In this document: positions 5,673-6,318 of the stretch, one piece after another
Numbering within the stretch: position 1 is the stretch's first letter
Layout of the letters: each line of letters opens with the position of its first letter
Source: an uncultured Clostridia bacterium
Lineage (GTDB): Bacteria > Bacillota > Clostridia > Christensenellales > Borkfalkiaceae
Length of the DNA stretch: 6,318 bases
Direction of reading: 5' to 3'
Assembly (NCBI GenBank): GCA_947589585.1
Contig: CANQCA010000072.1
Coordinates: 1-6,318, forward strand
Made by a program: the position numbers and the translations under genes
Notes under the pieces: generated by a model
What the model was told of the DNA's origin: nothing
Databases searched by the model: none
The model's input: only the letters and a program-made list of their open reading frames with translations

Positions 5673-5708
5673 AAAAAACAACCTTCCGAGAGGGAAGGCT
5701 GTTTTTTT
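5673..5708 (-). terminator. bidirectional-type intrinsic terminator after the minus-strand surface-protein gene
   Basis: CCTTCC (5682-5687) pairs with GGAAGG (5693-5698) around a 5-base loop. The pairing extends through one mismatch into ACA/TGT, and the stem is flanked by six A's (5673-5678) and seven T's (5702-5708), so a T-run follows it on either strand. It lies 27 bases beyond the stop codon (5737-5735) of the minus-strand gene, which makes it that gene's likely terminator. It also backs up the repeat-derived terminator on the plus strand. Confidence 0.85.
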
Positions 5709-5734
5709 GTTGTGTCTTGTTCGCTTGTGGGATG

Positions 5735-6318
5735 TCACTTTTCATAAACGATTGTAATTGAATCCATATAAAGTGCACCTTTTGTGTCATTACATATCTG
5801 GAAATATCCAAAACTCTGTGTTTCCTCTGCGGTAAAGACGTAGTCCTTAGTATAATCTTCGCATTTATCAGTATGTTCATTGACACTATTTGTTGAGCCA
5901 AATTTTATTGATATAGAAGTTGTTTTAGTTGTGTCCGAGTTGAACTTGATAGTTAAGGACACGATGCGCCCAAGGTCCGTAACGTTTTTAATAACCATGG
6001 CACTTTTTTGCCCTTGCATCACATCACCTGTCCCAGATTTTTTCGCCAACTTATCGCCATGTATAATTATATCATTTATAGTAGCGTCAACACCACCATC
6101 GGCATATTGGTTTACCAGTATCCCTGTAAAATTACTTGCAAGAATTACTATTGTTTTTTGTTGTTTCTCATCACCGCCGCCTTGTTCCGCTTTCGCCTTG
6201 ACGGTCACTTTGACTTGCTTCGGCTCGCTGTGTTCCCCTTCGCAAGAAGCGGTAACGGTAAGCGTGAACTCAGCGTCTTTTTCGGTCGGGAATGTGGTGA
6301 CCTTGATAGCACCCCCCC
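5735..6318 (-). CDS. C-terminal part of a probable secreted or surface protein (5' end outside window)
   Basis: The reading frame is open to the right edge, giving 193 visible residues and no start; the GTG at 6208 is an internal valine. Residues 1-42 (FPTEKDAEFTLTVTAS..., then KQVKVTVKAKA) look like the end of an Ig-like beta-sandwich domain. A short linker rich in Gly, Glu and Gln (~43-54) follows. The rest (~55-193) is a beta-rich domain with alternating hydrophobic strands, including SLTIKFN, SISIKFG and a final FGYFQI...GALYMDSITIVYE. This resembles small terminal beta-sandwich modules of Firmicutes and Bacteroidetes surface proteins, but I cannot name a family. Cysteines 152 and 175 could form a disulfide. 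There is no membrane segment or sorting signal at the C terminus. The stop is followed by a strong terminator. GC content is about 55% in the Ig-like part and about 37% in the terminal domain (hand count). Function is unknown; secretion is inferred from domain style. Confidence 0.8.
   Translation of the reverse strand, partial: GGAIKVTTFPTEKDAEFTLTVTASCEGEHSEPKQVKVTVKAKAEQGGGDEKQQKTIVILASNFTGILVNQYADGGVDATINDIIIHGDKLAKKSGTGDVMQGQKSAMVIKNVTDLGRIVSLTIKFNSDTTKTTSISIKFGSTNSVNEHTDKCEDYTKDYVFTAEETQSFGYFQICNDTKGALYMDSITIVYEK

Noticed and set aside
5236..5747. Overlapping open frames on both strands through the repeat block
   Set aside because: The products are Pro/Gly/Arg-rich translations of GC-rich hairpins with the same motifs repeated from the two units. 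No start context or family resemblance supports them.

Overview
The window looks like chromosomal DNA from a Gram-positive-type bacterium, most likely an uncultured gut Clostridia-like lineage. The evidence is consensus sigma-A promoters, AAGGTG/AAGGA-type ribosome sites, a lipoprotein with a classical lipobox, a LepA of Firmicutes-like sequence, and intergenic spaces packed with GC-rich hairpin repeats. The lineage is inference; no rRNA or other decisive marker is present.

Layout from left to right: (1) Positions 1-227 are non-coding and carry three consecutive hairpin modules. (2) A two-gene minus-strand unit follows. lepA (elongation factor 4, 2344 to 533) leads, and a small single-domain alkylguanine-transferase-like gene (533 to 228) overlaps its stop codon by one base as TGATG. 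lepA has a strong promoter whose predicted transcription start is the A of its ATG, so its mRNA may be leaderless. (3) Positions 2345-2721 form a divergent intergenic region with a run of perfect AT-rich inverted repeats and, on the plus strand, a near-consensus promoter. (4) That promoter drives a 786-residue secreted lipoprotein (2722-5082). Its C-terminal half is an M6-type zinc metalloprotease and its N-terminal half consists of two non-catalytic domains joined by Asp/Pro-rich linkers. (5) Positions 5083-5734 contain no credible gene but are very structured. There is a 256-bp element with 16-bp terminal inverted repeats and nested hairpins, then two tandem ~152-bp units that each fold into five hairpins. 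The second unit ends in a plus-strand intrinsic terminator, and a bidirectional-type terminator follows at once. (6) From 5735 to the right edge runs the C-terminal part of a minus-strand protein of surface-protein style: an Ig-like stretch, a short linker and a beta-rich terminal domain. The linker coincides with a sharp change in base composition.

The genes form three separate stories: translation plus DNA-alkylation repair or sensing (lepA operon), an anchored extracellular protease, and a cut-off probable surface protein. The most interesting part is non-coding. The two ~152-bp units differ from each other in ways that keep base pairs, including G-U pairs that exist only in plus-strand RNA. 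This suggests a mobile or amplified structured RNA/terminator element at the end of the protease transcript. No CRISPR array, tRNA, rRNA or transposase gene was seen.
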